A stretch of DNA of 46,007 nt from Chloroflexota bacterium (GCA_038040195.1 JBBPIR010000009.1:1-46007), one strand, 5' to 3'. Shown: positions 8,236 to 17,537, numbered from the stretch's first letter. Numbers and translations are program-made. Notes: generated by a model not told the origin, from the sequence alone.

Positions 8236-9989
8236 CCGACGGTCACCATCCGCTCCGCTCCACGTCCGAGCGTCCGCCGGCCCGCCAACGGCGACGCGTC
8301 GGCGGTGGCGTAGTCGAGCACGCGCAGCTGGAGTCGCGGCTCCCCCTGGAACGTGCGCTCCTCGAGGGTTGCCACGACGTCGATGGCCGCCCCGGCCGGC
8401 GGGGTCTCCCGCTCCGCGCCGACGCTGAAGGCGATGCCGTCGATCGTCTCGGCCCCGCGCCGGAGGCGGATTGACAGGTGGTCGGCGCCCGCCCCAACTC
8501 GTCGGGCGTCGCCCACCGTCAGGCCCGTCACCGCCAACATCGGCTGCTCGTGGCCCGGTCCGTAGGGCGCCAACTGCGCCAGCTCGCGCAAGAGCGGCCA
8601 CCCGACGTGGCGCGCGGTCAGGACCAGGTCCACGCTGAGCTGCCCGGCGCGGGCGACGACCTCGGTGGCGTCGGGCGGGAAGGGCCGGGGCAGGGCGCCA
8701 AACGCGTCGGCGAAGGCGTCCCACGCCTCGGGGAGGGCGCTGAACCCCCCAGCCGCCGCGTGCCCGCCCCGCTTGGTCAGGTACGCTCCACAGGCCTCCA
8801 GCCCGAGGGTCACGTGGAAGTCCGGCGTGGCCCGAACCGACCCCCGGATCTCCGACTCCAGCAGCGCGGCGGCGGCCACCGGTCGCGCCAGCTCATCGGC
8901 CAGGCGGCCCGCGACCAGGCCCAGCAGGCCCGGGGCCCAATCGTCGTGGCGGAGGGCGAGGGGGCCCACGCCCGGGGCCGCGGCGGCCAGCTGGCGGGCG
9001 GTGTCGATGGCGACGGTGGTCAGCTCGCGGCGGCGCAGATGGACCTCCTCCAGCTCGGCGAGCCGCGCCTGGGCGGCGTTCGGGTCTTCCTCGACCAGCA
9101 GGTCCAGCGCCAGCTCGGCATCCGCGATCCGCCCGGCCGCGTTCAGGCGCGGGACGATACCGAACCCCACGTCCCGGGCCGTCGGCGGCCCGGGGTCCTC
9201 GCGGGCCCGCGCCACCAGCCCGCTGAGGCCGGGGTGCCGGGTGGTCGCCAGCTCGGCCAGGCCCAGACGGACGATGGCGCGGCACTCCCCGGTCATGGGC
9301 GCCAGGTCGGCAATCGTCCCGATCGCGGCCAGGGCTGCCAGGTCGGGGGCCGCCAGGCCCTGCCGAGCCAGGAGGGCGGTGGCCAACCGGTACGCCAGCC
9401 CCGCACCGGTCAGGTCAGGGTTCGGGTAGGCGCAATCAGACCGATGCGGATCGACCACCGCTACCGCGGCCGGCAGCACCGCCGGCGGGATGTGATGGTC
9501 GGTGACCACGACGTCCATTCCCAGCTCCCGGGCAGCCTGGACCTCGACCCGGTTGCCGACCCCGCAGTCGCAGGTGACGACCAGGCGCACGCCCCGCTCG
9601 GCCAGGGAGCGGAGGCCGTCGATCGACAGCCCGTAGCCTTCCGCCAGGCGCGACGGGACGTATCGGACCGGCTCAACCCCCAGCCGGCGGAGGGCCAGGA
9701 CCCAGATCGCGACCGCCGTCATCCCGTCGGCGTCGTAGTCCCCCCAGATCGCGATCGGCTCGCCATGCTGAACGGCCGCGTCGATCCGATCCAGCGCCGC
9801 CTGGGCATCGGTCATCAGCTCCAGGGGTGCCAGGTCGGCTGGTCCGGCGTTCAGGAAGCGGGCCAGGTCAGCATCGGTCCAGAACCCGCGTCGAGCCAGC
9901 AGGGTTGCCACCGGTGCACCGAACCCGGCGAGCAGCGGCGGATGCTCGAGCGGTGTCGGGAGCAGCCACGTGAACCGGGGTTGGATCAT
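8232..9989 (-). CDS. recJ: single-stranded-DNA-specific exonuclease RecJ
   Basis: 585 residues, typical of bacterial RecJ. The DHH domain shows IWGDYDADGMTAVAIW and VVTDHHIPP. The DHHA1 domain carries KRGGHAAAGGF, and an OB-like C-terminal region follows. RecJ degrades single-stranded DNA 5' to 3' in RecF-pathway recombination, mismatch repair and base excision repair, using Mn2+/Mg2+ bound by the Asp/His clusters. The ATG at 9989 has no Shine-Dalgarno site but has TACCAT eight bases upstream, consistent with a leaderless start of the recJ-pyrF-tat unit. Confidence 0.96.
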   Translation of the reverse strand: MIQPRFTWLLPTPLEHPPLLAGFGAPVATLLARRGFWTDADLARFLNAGPADLAPLELMTDAQAALDRIDAAVQHGEPIAIWGDYDADGMTAVAIWVLALRRLGVEPVRYVPSRLAEGYGLSIDGLRSLAERGVRLVVTCDCGVGNRVEVQAARELGMDVVVTDHHIPPAVLPAAVAVVDPHRSDCAYPNPDLTGAGLAYRLATALLARQGLAAPDLAALAAIGTIADLAPMTGECRAIVRLGLAELATTRHPGLSGLVARAREDPGPPTARDVGFGIVPRLNAAGRIADAELALDLLVEEDPNAAQARLAELEEVHLRRRELTTVAIDTARQLAAAAPGVGPLALRHDDWAPGLLGLVAGRLADELARPVAAAALLESEIRGSVRATPDFHVTLGLEACGAYLTKRGGHAAAGGFSALPEAWDAFADAFGALPRPFPPDATEVVARAGQLSVDLVLTARHVGWPLLRELAQLAPYGPGHEQPMLAVTGLTVGDARRVGAGADHLSIRLRRGAETIDGIAFSVGAERETPPAGAAIDVVATLEERTFQGEPRLQLRVLDYATADASPLAGRRTLGRGAERMVTVG

Positions 9990-9997
9990 GTGCCGCC

Positions 9998-10003
9998 ATG
10001 GTA
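9998..10003 (-). promoter_or_regulatory. -10-like box immediately upstream of recJ
   Basis: TACCAT on the minus strand, eight bases before the recJ ATG, in the 36-bp gap after secF. It would place the transcription start at the start codon. No -35 match is evident. Confidence 0.4.
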
Positions 10004-10025
10004 GAGGCGGGCGGTGGCGGGCGAC

Positions 10026-11165
10026 TTACCGGGTCGGCGCGCGGCGTGCCTTCCGGCGAGCGGCCCACTCGTCCCACGCCACCAGGATCTGGCTGGCGTT
10101 GAAGATCGACGAGTACGTCCCGCTGATGATCCCGATCAGGAGCGCCAATGTGAAGGTCTGGATCGTGACCGGCCCCAGGAGGAGCAGGGCGCTGAGGGTC
10201 ACGACCACCGTCAGCGAGGTGTTGATCGAGCGGCCGATGGTCTGCAGGATCGAGTGGTTCACGATCGCCCCGAACGGCTCGCCGGCGTGGCGCAGCCGGT
10301 TCTCACGGATCCGGTCGAACACGACGATCGTGTCGTGAACCGAGAAGCCGACCACGGTCAGGATCGCGGTCACGAACAGGGCGTCGAACTCCACACCGAA
10401 GAAATAGCCCAGGACCGCGAAGGCACCGACCACGACTACGACGTCGTGCAGGAGCGCGACGATGGCCGCGGTCCCGAACCGGAAGCCGAAGCGGTACCAC
10501 AGGTAGAGGAGGATGAACAGCTCACCGACGGCGATGATGATGATCGAGCTCCGGATGAGCTCGGTCCCGATGATCGGCCCCACGGTGTCCAGGGACCGGG
10601 TCTCCGATGCCCCGAACCGGTCCTCGAGCGCCGCCGCGAGCTCCTCGATGGGCGTGCCCTCGACGGTCGGCGGTGGGGCGGGGGTCGGGGCCGGAGTGGG
10701 GGTCGGACTGGGTGTCGGCGATGGCGTCGGGGCCGGAGTGGGAGTCGGACTGGGTGTCGGCGACCCTCCCGGGCTGCCGCTCGCTGCCGGCTCGGTGGTG
10801 GCCGAAGGAGCCGCACTTGCCGATGGAGCCGCGCTCGCCGAGGCCGATGCTGCCGGGCTGGCAGACGCGGACGGCAGTGGAGTCGGGACCCCACCCACGA
10901 CCGGGAACTCGACCGGGCTCAGCCGGATCTCCAGGTAGCCGCTGTCGACCGCCTTGACCGTGGCCTCGGTGTGCCCGAGCTCGATCAGCGCCGCCTGCAC
11001 AGTCTCCGGAGTGGGATCGTCCGCGAATCGGACCTGCCAGACCGTGCCGCCCGTGAAATCGATGGATGGCTTCAGGCCACCCAGGGCGATGAATATGAGA
11101 CCGGGGATCGTGATCAGCGCGCTGAAGAGGAAGTACCAGCGGCGCTTGCCCACGATGTCGTACAT
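10026..11165 (-). CDS. secF: protein translocase subunit SecF with a Pro/Thr/Ser-rich extracytoplasmic insert
   Basis: 379 residues. TM1 is at about 11-30, followed by the conserved IDFTGGTVWQVRF segment, then a large extracytoplasmic loop and five C-terminal helices including the SecF region FSVHDTIVVFDRIREN. With SecD it uses the proton gradient to pull exported chains through SecYEG. Residues about 91-167 are an unusual low-complexity insertion, first Ala/Ser-rich and then (S/T/A)P repeats, part of it encoded by a 42-bp tandem repeat. It starts four bases after the secD stop. Confidence 0.95.
   Translation of the reverse strand: MYDIVGKRRWYFLFSALITIPGLIFIALGGLKPSIDFTGGTVWQVRFADDPTPETVQAALIELGHTEATVKAVDSGYLEIRLSPVEFPVVGGVPTPLPSASASPAASASASAAPSASAAPSATTEPAASGSPGGSPTPSPTPTPAPTPSPTPSPTPTPAPTPAPPPTVEGTPIEELAAALEDRFGASETRSLDTVGPIIGTELIRSSIIIIAVGELFILLYLWYRFGFRFGTAAIVALLHDVVVVVGAFAVLGYFFGVEFDALFVTAILTVVGFSVHDTIVVFDRIRENRLRHAGEPFGAIVNHSILQTIGRSINTSLTVVVTLSALLLLGPVTIQTFTLALLIGIISGTYSSIFNASQILVAWDEWAARRKARRAPTR
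10685..10764. repeat. 42-bp tandem repeat inside secF
   Basis: About two copies of a 42-bp unit (for example GGGGCCGGAGTGGG at 10687 and again at 10729), differing by one base. It encodes 14-residue blocks of alternating Pro with Thr, Ser or Ala in the extracytoplasmic loop of SecF. The unit is a multiple of three, so expansion or contraction keeps the frame. Confidence 0.8.
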
Positions 11166-11168
11166 CGG

Positions 11169-12515
11169 TCAGCGCTCCACGTGGTAGTACTCGATCCGCC
11201 GCCCGCGCTCGGTGTGGATCATCAACCGAAGGAGCGTGCGGGTCACCACCACGGCGCTGAACATTGAGACCAGCACGCCGATGCCCAGAACCAGCGCGAA
11301 GCCGCGGATCACGCTGGTCCCCTGCCAGAACAGCCACGTCGCGATCAGGAGCGAGCTGACGTTGGAATCCAGGATGCTCGACCAGGCACGGTTGAAGCCG
11401 GCCTCGATGGCCGGGCCGAGGGTCTTGCCGGCCCGGATCTCCTCCTTCATCCGTTCGAAGATGAGGATGTTGGCGTCGACCGCCATGCCGATGCTCAGGA
11501 TGAACGCGGCCACGCCGGCCAGGGTCAGGGTGACCGGGACGAGGCGGAAGACGGCGTACACCACCAACGTGTAGAACAGAAGAGCCAGCGACGCCAGGAG
11601 GCCGGGCAGGCGGTAGTTGGCGATCATGAAGAACAGGACCAGGGCCAGGCCCACCGCCCCCGCCACCAGCGCCTGGTCGAGGAAGTCACGGCCCAGGGTG
11701 GGCTGGATGGCGGTCACCTCCTGGACGCGCAGGGAGACGGGCAGGGCGCCGAAGCGAAGCTGGTTGTACAGGGTGGTCTGCTCGACCGCGGCCTGTGCGC
11801 CGGTGCCGACGGTGATGATCGTGCGCCCACCGCAGATGGCGGCTTGGATGGTTGGGACCGTGATCACCTCGCCGTCGAGGGCGATGGGTCCCGGCAGCTG
11901 CTGGTGGGTGCGGGTGTACTCGCACCAGATGTCCTGCGCCGAGGGTCGGCCGTCCTTGGGCTCCGTGCTGAGCTCGAAGCTGACGCCCAGCTGACCGCCC
12001 TGGCTGGTGTCCGGCACCACGCTCCCCTGCTGGATCTCACCACCGTCGAAGAGCACGTTGACCGTCCCGGCGTTGACCAGCTCGACGACGTTCTGACCCG
12101 CCTCCAGGGGCGTCCCGGCAGGGTCGATGAACTGGAGCTGGCCGGTGGAACCGACCAGTTCGAGGACCTGGTTGCGGTCGCTCACGCCCGGGACCTCGAC
12201 CACGATCCGCTGCTGCCCGTTGGCGCCGACTTCGGTCCGAACCTGGGGTTCGGTCACCCCCAGCCCGGCCACGCGACGCTCGATGATGGCGCGCGCGAAC
12301 TCGACCCGCTCAGGGGTCGGTGGCTCGTCGCCCTCCAGGGCCTGGACTTCGAGGGTGACGCCGATCCCGCCCTGCAGGTCGAGGCCCAGCACGGTCCGGA
12401 TGCTGTCCGGCAGCGGCAGGAAGGTCATCCCGGTCGTCTTGCGCGGGATGTCGATGTAGAGGGCCAGCAGCGTGATCGCCAGGATCACCCATGGGGCCAT
12501 GCGGCGCCAGGTCAT
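11169..12515 (-). CDS. secD: protein translocase subunit SecD
   Basis: About 448 residues: TM1 near the N-terminus (MAPWVILAITLLALYIDI), the conserved DLQGGIGVTLEV at the base of P1, a large extracytoplasmic domain, then five helices including SIGMAVDANILIFERMKEEI. SecD and SecF form the proton-driven export motor. The frame is open to 12647 inside uvrC, so the start must lie further in. The ATG at 12515 is preferred; it has GGAGGG upstream, although the spacing is long. The ATG at 12563 is an alternative, lying 16 bases after a TATACT box. Confidence 0.93.
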   Translation of the reverse strand: MTWRRMAPWVILAITLLALYIDIPRKTTGMTFLPLPDSIRTVLGLDLQGGIGVTLEVQALEGDEPPTPERVEFARAIIERRVAGLGVTEPQVRTEVGANGQQRIVVEVPGVSDRNQVLELVGSTGQLQFIDPAGTPLEAGQNVVELVNAGTVNVLFDGGEIQQGSVVPDTSQGGQLGVSFELSTEPKDGRPSAQDIWCEYTRTHQQLPGPIALDGEVITVPTIQAAICGGRTIITVGTGAQAAVEQTTLYNQLRFGALPVSLRVQEVTAIQPTLGRDFLDQALVAGAVGLALVLFFMIANYRLPGLLASLALLFYTLVVYAVFRLVPVTLTLAGVAAFILSIGMAVDANILIFERMKEEIRAGKTLGPAIEAGFNRAWSSILDSNVSSLLIATWLFWQGTSVIRGFALVLGIGVLVSMFSAVVVTRTLLRLMIHTERGRRIEYYHVER

Positions 12516-12579
12516 GCTCGGCGGGGAGTCCCTCCAGCCCTCGGACAACAAACGCGCCGCCATGCGGCGGCCGGGCCAG

Positions 12580-12585
12580 AGTATA
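12580..12585 (-). promoter_or_regulatory. probable secDF promoter -10 box
   Basis: TATACT on the minus strand in the gap between uvrC and secD. It is 16 bases before one candidate secD ATG (12563) and 64 before the preferred one (12515). No clear -35 is seen. Confidence 0.45.
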
Positions 12586-12615
12586 GGTGCGCCCCTCGGA
12601 CCGGGCAAGAAACGG

Positions 12616-14535
12616 TCAGGCCAGGCGACCCTCGCGGGCCAGCGCACTCTTCAGGCGCTCGGCCAGAACGCGGCTCATGAGCGGGGCGTCCGCGATTTCG
12701 TCCACCGACGCGTCGCGCAACGCCCGCACGCTGCCGAAGCGCCGGATCAGGGACGCCCGCCGGGCTGGACCGATGCCCGGAACGTCGTCGAAGACACTGC
12801 CCAGCGCGCGACGGCCGCGGACCTGGCGGTGGTAGGTGATGGCGAACCGATGCGCCTCGTCGCGGATGCGCTGGACCAGGTACAGGGCCGGGGCCGTGGC
12901 GGGCAGCACGATCGGCGCGGACCGCCCGGGAACGTACAGCTCCTCGAAGCGCTTCGCGAGGCCCGCCAGCGGGATCTCATTGAGGCCCAGGCCACGCACG
13001 ACCCGGGTGGCGGCCGAGAGCTGCCCCTTCCCGCCATCGACGATGACCAGATCCGGGAGGGCCCACTCACCGGGCTCCGCGGTGTCGTCCTCGGCGCCGA
13101 CCGCGGACAGCTCCAGGGCGCCGGTCTCACGGCGCAGGCGAGCGGCGCGCCCGAACCGCCGCTCGAGGACCTCGGCCATCATCCGGAAGTCGTCAGGCGT
13201 CTCGCCGCTCCGGATCCGGAACCGGCGGTACTGCTTGGGATCGGGTGCCCCATCGGTGAAGACCACCATGCTTCCCACCGCGCTGGTGCCCTGGATGTTG
13301 CTCATGTCGTAGCACTCGATGCGCCGCGGCGGCTTGGACAGGCCGAGCGCGGCCGTGAGGCCGGCCAGGGCCTCGGCCCGGGCCCCCTGATCCGCCAGCC
13401 ATTCCGCTCGGTCCTTGGCCAGGGCTTCGGATGCGTTTTCCGAAGCGAGGGCAACCAGGCGGCGCTTGGGCCCGCGTTCCGGGACGTGGAGCCGGACCCC
13501 GCTGCCCCGCCGCTCGCGCAGAAACACCGCCAGGCCCGGCATGTCGGCCGGCGCCATCGGCAGCAGGATGGAGCGCGGCGGCCGCTCCGTGGCCGCGTAG
13601 TACTGCTGCACGAACGAAGCCAGCACCTCGTCGCTACCGACGTCGCCGGCGCCCTCCACGATGAAATGCTCGCGGCCGATCATCTTCCCGTTGCGGATGA
13701 CGAAGACCTGGAGGCAGGCCTCGGTGCCATCCCGCGCCAGGCCGATGACGTCGTGCTCCGCGCGGCTGAAGGCGGCGACCTTCTGCTGCTCGATGGTCCA
13801 CTCCACCGCCTTGAGCTTGTCGCGCGCCACGGCGGCCGCCTCGTATCGGAGCGCCTCGGCATGGCCGTCCATCTCGCGCCGCAGGTCGTCCGCGATGCCC
13901 TCCTGGCGGCCCTCGAGGAAGTCCACCACGCGATCGATGGTGGCCCGGTAGGGCGCCGGCTCCACGGCTCCGATGCACGGGCCCTGGCAGCGCTTGATGT
14001 GGTACAGCAGGCACGGCCGCTCGAGCACCCGCTTCCCGGCCGGGATGTCCAGGTCACAGGTGCGGAACGGGAAGATCTTGCTCAGCAGGCGGAGCGTCTC
14101 GTCGACGGAGGACGCGGAGGCGTAGGGCCCGAAATAACGGCTTCCGTCGCGTACGAGCTTGCGGGTGCGGACGATGCGTGGGTAGTCATCGCCCAGCGTG
14201 ATGCGGACGAACGGGTAGCTCTTGTCGTCGCGCAGCCGGATGTTCCACCGCGGCCGGTGCTCCTTGATGAGGTTGCCCTCGAGGAGGTACGCCTCGCCGA
14301 TGGTGTCGGTGACGATGTACTCGATGTCGGCCGTGTCGGCCACCAGGCGCGCGTGCCGCGCCTCCTCCTGGCCGCTGGCGCCGAAGTGATTCCGGACCCG
14401 GCTCCGGAGGGAGTTCGCCTTGCCCACGTACAGGACGCGCCGGTCCGCCGCCCGGAACAGGTACACGCCCGGGGCGCTGGGGAGCTGTCGGAGGATGGCA
14501 CGCAGGTGGGCCGACTGCGGCCGGAGAGTGGCCAC
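12616..14535 (-). CDS. uvrC: excinuclease ABC subunit UvrC
   Basis: 639 residues, full length. The GIY-YIG nuclease domain (GVYLFRAADRRVLYVGKAN, first Tyr conserved) makes the 3' incision. A UVR domain, which contacts UvrB, follows at about residues 205-240. The RNase H-like domain with IECYDMSNIQGTSAVGSMVV makes the 5' incision. The C-terminal helix-hairpin-helix pair includes VPGIGPARRASLIRRFG. The start is GTG, six bases after a TAGAAT box and with no Shine-Dalgarno site, so the mRNA is probably leaderless. Confidence 0.97.
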   Translation of the reverse strand: MATLRPQSAHLRAILRQLPSAPGVYLFRAADRRVLYVGKANSLRSRVRNHFGASGQEEARHARLVADTADIEYIVTDTIGEAYLLEGNLIKEHRPRWNIRLRDDKSYPFVRITLGDDYPRIVRTRKLVRDGSRYFGPYASASSVDETLRLLSKIFPFRTCDLDIPAGKRVLERPCLLYHIKRCQGPCIGAVEPAPYRATIDRVVDFLEGRQEGIADDLRREMDGHAEALRYEAAAVARDKLKAVEWTIEQQKVAAFSRAEHDVIGLARDGTEACLQVFVIRNGKMIGREHFIVEGAGDVGSDEVLASFVQQYYAATERPPRSILLPMAPADMPGLAVFLRERRGSGVRLHVPERGPKRRLVALASENASEALAKDRAEWLADQGARAEALAGLTAALGLSKPPRRIECYDMSNIQGTSAVGSMVVFTDGAPDPKQYRRFRIRSGETPDDFRMMAEVLERRFGRAARLRRETGALELSAVGAEDDTAEPGEWALPDLVIVDGGKGQLSAATRVVRGLGLNEIPLAGLAKRFEELYVPGRSAPIVLPATAPALYLVQRIRDEAHRFAITYHRQVRGRRALGSVFDDVPGIGPARRASLIRRFGSVRALRDASVDEIADAPLMSRVLAERLKSALAREGRLA

Positions 14536-14541
14536 CGCCCG

Positions 14542-14547
14542 ATTCTA
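14542..14547 (-). promoter_or_regulatory. -10-like box immediately upstream of uvrC
   Basis: TAGAAT on the minus strand, six bases before the uvrC GTG, in the 35-bp gap between the LCP gene and uvrC. The same spacing occurs at polA and at the J-domain gene. No LexA-type GAAC-N4-GTTC box is present here. Confidence 0.55.
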
Positions 14548-14570
14548 GGCGGGCGACGCGTAGACCGGGT

Positions 14571-15803
14571 TCAGGGGCTGCCAGTCGAGCTCGGGCTGCC
14601 GGTCGAGATCGGCGTCGGCATCGGCTCGGCGAGCGCGGCCGCCAGATAGGCGTGGAGCGGCGTGTAGTCCGCCCCGTTGGCTCGACCGATCACGACCAGG
14701 GTGTAGCGGCCATCGGAGGTCGTGGTGGCCTCGAGGATGACACCCTCGGTCAGCGCGACGCGCCGGTCGGCCGACAGATGACCGCTCAGGAGCGCCAGGT
14801 CGATGGCCGACAGGTCGGTGGCCAGGTGGGTGGCCAACGCATCCATGAGCGCCAACCCGGGCCCGATCGACCCCGGCAACCCGTCACCCAGCCGGGCGCG
14901 CAGCGCGGCCAGGACGCGCTGCTGGCGTTCCGAGCGTGCGAAGTCGCCCGCCTCCTCGGGGACCGACGTGTATCGCGCCCGCGCGTAGGCCAGGGCCGAG
15001 GTGCCGTCCAGCTCGAGCGGTCCGGCCTCGAAGGTGCCGGCCTCGAAGAAGCCGTTGTCGTAGTTCTGCTCGTTGAGCGTGTAGGCGAAGGCGCGTGGGT
15101 TGTCGATCGTCACGCCGCCGACCGCGTCCACGACCGCGGCCAGCCCGTCAAAGTCGAGGGCGATCCAATGGTCGATCGTGAGCCCGGTCACGTGCTCCAG
15201 GACGTCGCTGGCCGCGCGCCCCGCCTCGTGCACGCCATCGATATCCCAGCCAGCCGAGAACGATTCGTTGATCTTGCCGTTCTCCGGGAAGAGCGGGTGG
15301 CCCTCCACCCACAGGTCGCGGGGAATGGCGATCAGCGTGGTCGCGCCGGTGGCCGGGTCGACGGACAGGATGTTGATCGAGTCCGCCAGGTACTGACCCC
15401 CATACCCTTCGCGGCCGGCGTAGCCGAGGAACGCGACATTCACCGCCTGGCTCCCGCTCAGCGGGCCCAGCAGGGACGAGGAGAGACTTGGGGCGCTGCT
15501 CACCGCCCGGTTGAACGCGTCGACGCGCTGCCAGAGCAGCACGGCGCCCAGGACCACGCCACCGATCACCAGCAGGAGGCCCGACAGGAGGACCCGTCGG
15601 ACCGGCACCGCGCCGGCCGCCGGTTCGGCCGCCCGACGGGCGTCCGCCCGCACGGACGCGTCGCGAGCCACGGCCAGCTCCTCGCGCCACTGGCCCGTGT
15701 CGACACCGCGCTTCCGCAGGCGTTCCTCGCGGGCCACGGCCGCATGCAGGCGTCGGGTGCGGGCCGATGGGCGGGCGTGGTCGCGCCCTGCGCGGCGGAA
15801 CAT
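14571..15803 (-). CDS. LytR-CpsA-Psr (LCP) family cell-envelope protein
   Basis: About 410 residues. A charged cytoplasmic N-terminus of about 90 residues is followed by one membrane helix (VLLSGLLLVIGGVVLGAVLLW) and an extracellular LCP domain. Visible LCP elements are ADSINILSVDPATGATTLIA, IPRDLWVEG with its conserved Arg, KINESF, and AYARARYTSV. LCP enzymes transfer lipid-linked glycopolymers such as teichoic acids or arabinogalactan to peptidoglycan, which fits a monoderm envelope. The frame is open to 15902, overlapping the transporter gene. The ATG at 15803 is chosen, though an upstream AGGAG at about 15830 leaves the exact start uncertain. Confidence 0.9.
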   Translation of the reverse strand: MFRRAGRDHARPSARTRRLHAAVAREERLRKRGVDTGQWREELAVARDASVRADARRAAEPAAGAVPVRRVLLSGLLLVIGGVVLGAVLLWQRVDAFNRAVSSAPSLSSSLLGPLSGSQAVNVAFLGYAGREGYGGQYLADSINILSVDPATGATTLIAIPRDLWVEGHPLFPENGKINESFSAGWDIDGVHEAGRAASDVLEHVTGLTIDHWIALDFDGLAAVVDAVGGVTIDNPRAFAYTLNEQNYDNGFFEAGTFEAGPLELDGTSALAYARARYTSVPEEAGDFARSERQQRVLAALRARLGDGLPGSIGPGLALMDALATHLATDLSAIDLALLSGHLSADRRVALTEGVILEATTTSDGRYTLVVIGRANGADYTPLHAYLAAALAEPMPTPISTGSPSSTGSP

Positions 15804-15874
15804 CAGCGGCGGGTCAAGTCCGGCGGGATCTCCTGCAATCGAGCGCCGGAAGGATAGCGGCTCGGCATCCGCCG

Positions 15875-17521
15875 CTAGATGCCCGCCGCGTCGCTCCCCC
15901 AACGCTCGCCGATTACCGCCTCGGCGGCGTGCAGGCTCTGCCGGTCGCCGGTCACCGCCGCAAGGAAGGCATCGCGCTCGAGCGTGTATGCGACCAGGTC
16001 GCCCGAGGCGGTTACGCTGGCCGTGCGCGGCACGTCGCGGAGCAGCGCGATCTCCCCGTATGAGTCACCGGCCAGCATGCGTCGCACCAGGCGGCCATCA
16101 ACGGACACCTCGGCGGCGCCCTCCGCCACGATATAGAACCGATCTCCAACCTCACCCTGGCGAATCACCTCCGCGCCATCGCGGAATCGCATCGCTGTCA
16201 GGTCGCTCGCCACCTGCTCGAGCACCGTCAGCGGCAGCATTCGCAGCATGGGAACGCCACTCAGCAACGCCAGTTCGCGCGCCGGGATGATGGCGTGGGC
16301 GTCGGTCGCCGAGACGCGAGGCCAGGAGACGAGCGCCAAAACGGGCAGCATCAGTCCGGTTGCGATGAGGGCGCCCTGCACGCCCAGGAGCGCGACGAGG
16401 GGCGGCGCCAGCGCAGCACCCACCCCCACGGTCAGCATCACGATTGCCTCCAGCATGCCGAAGACGCGCCCGCGCACGGCGTTTGGCACGCTGCGCTGGA
16501 TCAGGCTGAAGCCCGCGATATCGAGCACCGCGTTGCCGGCGCCCACCAACGCAAGGCTGAGCAATGCGACACCGGCCAACGGCACAAGGCCCACGAGCAG
16601 GATCGGTCCACCCCACAAGACCAGCCCCAGGAAGAACGGCGGCGCGAGCCGGGCTCGACCAACCAGCACCACCGCGGTGAGGGCACCCATCAGTCCACCC
16701 GCACCGATTGCCGCGTTCAGATAGCCGACGCCCTCCGTGCCAAGCCCCAGCAGCTCGACCGACGCGACCACCAGAAGGACGCTCAGGATTCCGCGTACCA
16801 GGGTCTGCGCTCCGAACAGGCTCAGCAGCAGCGCAGCGTGTGGATAGGCGGCCAGGGCTCTCACCCCGCCCAGCAGCATGCTCAGCGTCCCCACCCGCTC
16901 CGCCACCCGCCGGATCTGCTGCCCCGGTCGTATCCCGATCACGATGCCTGCAGCCACCGCGAACGCGACCGCCGGGGCAGCAAAGGTGAGCGCCGCCTGG
17001 TCGGTCGCCACCAGCAGGCCGCCAATCACGGGACCAGCCAGAATGCCGATCGCCTCCAGGGTGCTCGACGCGACGTTGGCGGCGACCAGCTCTTCCGGCG
17101 AGCGCGCCAACGACGGCATGAGCGCCATGTGCGTGGGCCGATGCAGGACCGCCAGCAGGGCATCGAGTGGGGCGATCACGTACACCACGAGCGGTGACAA
17201 ATCGGCTGCCACGCTGAGAGCCGCCAGCCCGATGAGGACCGCCCGTCCGCTGTGCACCCCGAGCAGCACCCGATGCCGAGGCAGCCGATCGGTGAGGGAG
17301 CTGATTGCCGGCGCCAGCAATGCCGCGGGCAGGGTTCGCGCCAGGCCTACAAGGCCCACCGCCGCGATCCCGCCCGCCTCGAACGCGAAGACGAAGAGCG
17401 CCACCAGCCAGGCCCACTCGGCCGCCCAGCCGGTCATCCAGCCGAGTTCGGCGCGGCGGATATCCGGGTTCGCAAAGGCCCGTCGCAGCGCAGACACGGC
17501 GACGGTGAGGCTGTGCATCAT
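15875..17521 (-). CDS. MFS transporter fused to a C-terminal cyclic-nucleotide-binding domain
   Basis: 548 residues. Residues about 25-405 form a 12-helix major facilitator unit of the MFS_3/enterobactin-exporter-like type. Residues about 425-540 are a CAP-family cNMP-binding beta barrel: MRFRDGAEVIRQGEVGDRFY, then GDSYGEIALLRDVPRTASVT, which contains the phosphate-binding cassette pattern G-E-I-A-L-L-x(4)-R-T-A. No helix-turn-helix follows, so it is not a transcription factor. The simplest reading is an exporter gated or modulated by a cyclic nucleotide; substrate and ligand are unknown. The ATG at 17521 follows TAGCAT by ten bases. Confidence 0.88.
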   Translation of the reverse strand: MMHSLTVAVSALRRAFANPDIRRAELGWMTGWAAEWAWLVALFVFAFEAGGIAAVGLVGLARTLPAALLAPAISSLTDRLPRHRVLLGVHSGRAVLIGLAALSVAADLSPLVVYVIAPLDALLAVLHRPTHMALMPSLARSPEELVAANVASSTLEAIGILAGPVIGGLLVATDQAALTFAAPAVAFAVAAGIVIGIRPGQQIRRVAERVGTLSMLLGGVRALAAYPHAALLLSLFGAQTLVRGILSVLLVVASVELLGLGTEGVGYLNAAIGAGGLMGALTAVVLVGRARLAPPFFLGLVLWGGPILLVGLVPLAGVALLSLALVGAGNAVLDIAGFSLIQRSVPNAVRGRVFGMLEAIVMLTVGVGAALAPPLVALLGVQGALIATGLMLPVLALVSWPRVSATDAHAIIPARELALLSGVPMLRMLPLTVLEQVASDLTAMRFRDGAEVIRQGEVGDRFYIVAEGAAEVSVDGRLVRRMLAGDSYGEIALLRDVPRTASVTASGDLVAYTLERDAFLAAVTGDRQSLHAAEAVIGERWGSDAAGI

Positions 17522-17531
17522 CCGGCGCCCG

Positions 17532-17537
17532 ATGCTA
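17532..17537 (-). promoter_or_regulatory. -10-like box upstream of the MFS-cNMP gene
   Basis: TAGCAT on the minus strand, ten bases before the ATG at 17521, in the 150-bp gap downstream of the lipoprotein gene. It fits the short-leader pattern of this window. No -35 match is seen. Confidence 0.35.

Noticed and set aside
12472-14649. 725-codon plus-strand open frame antisense to uvrC
   Set aside because: The minus-strand frame carries all UvrC motifs; the opposite frame has none.
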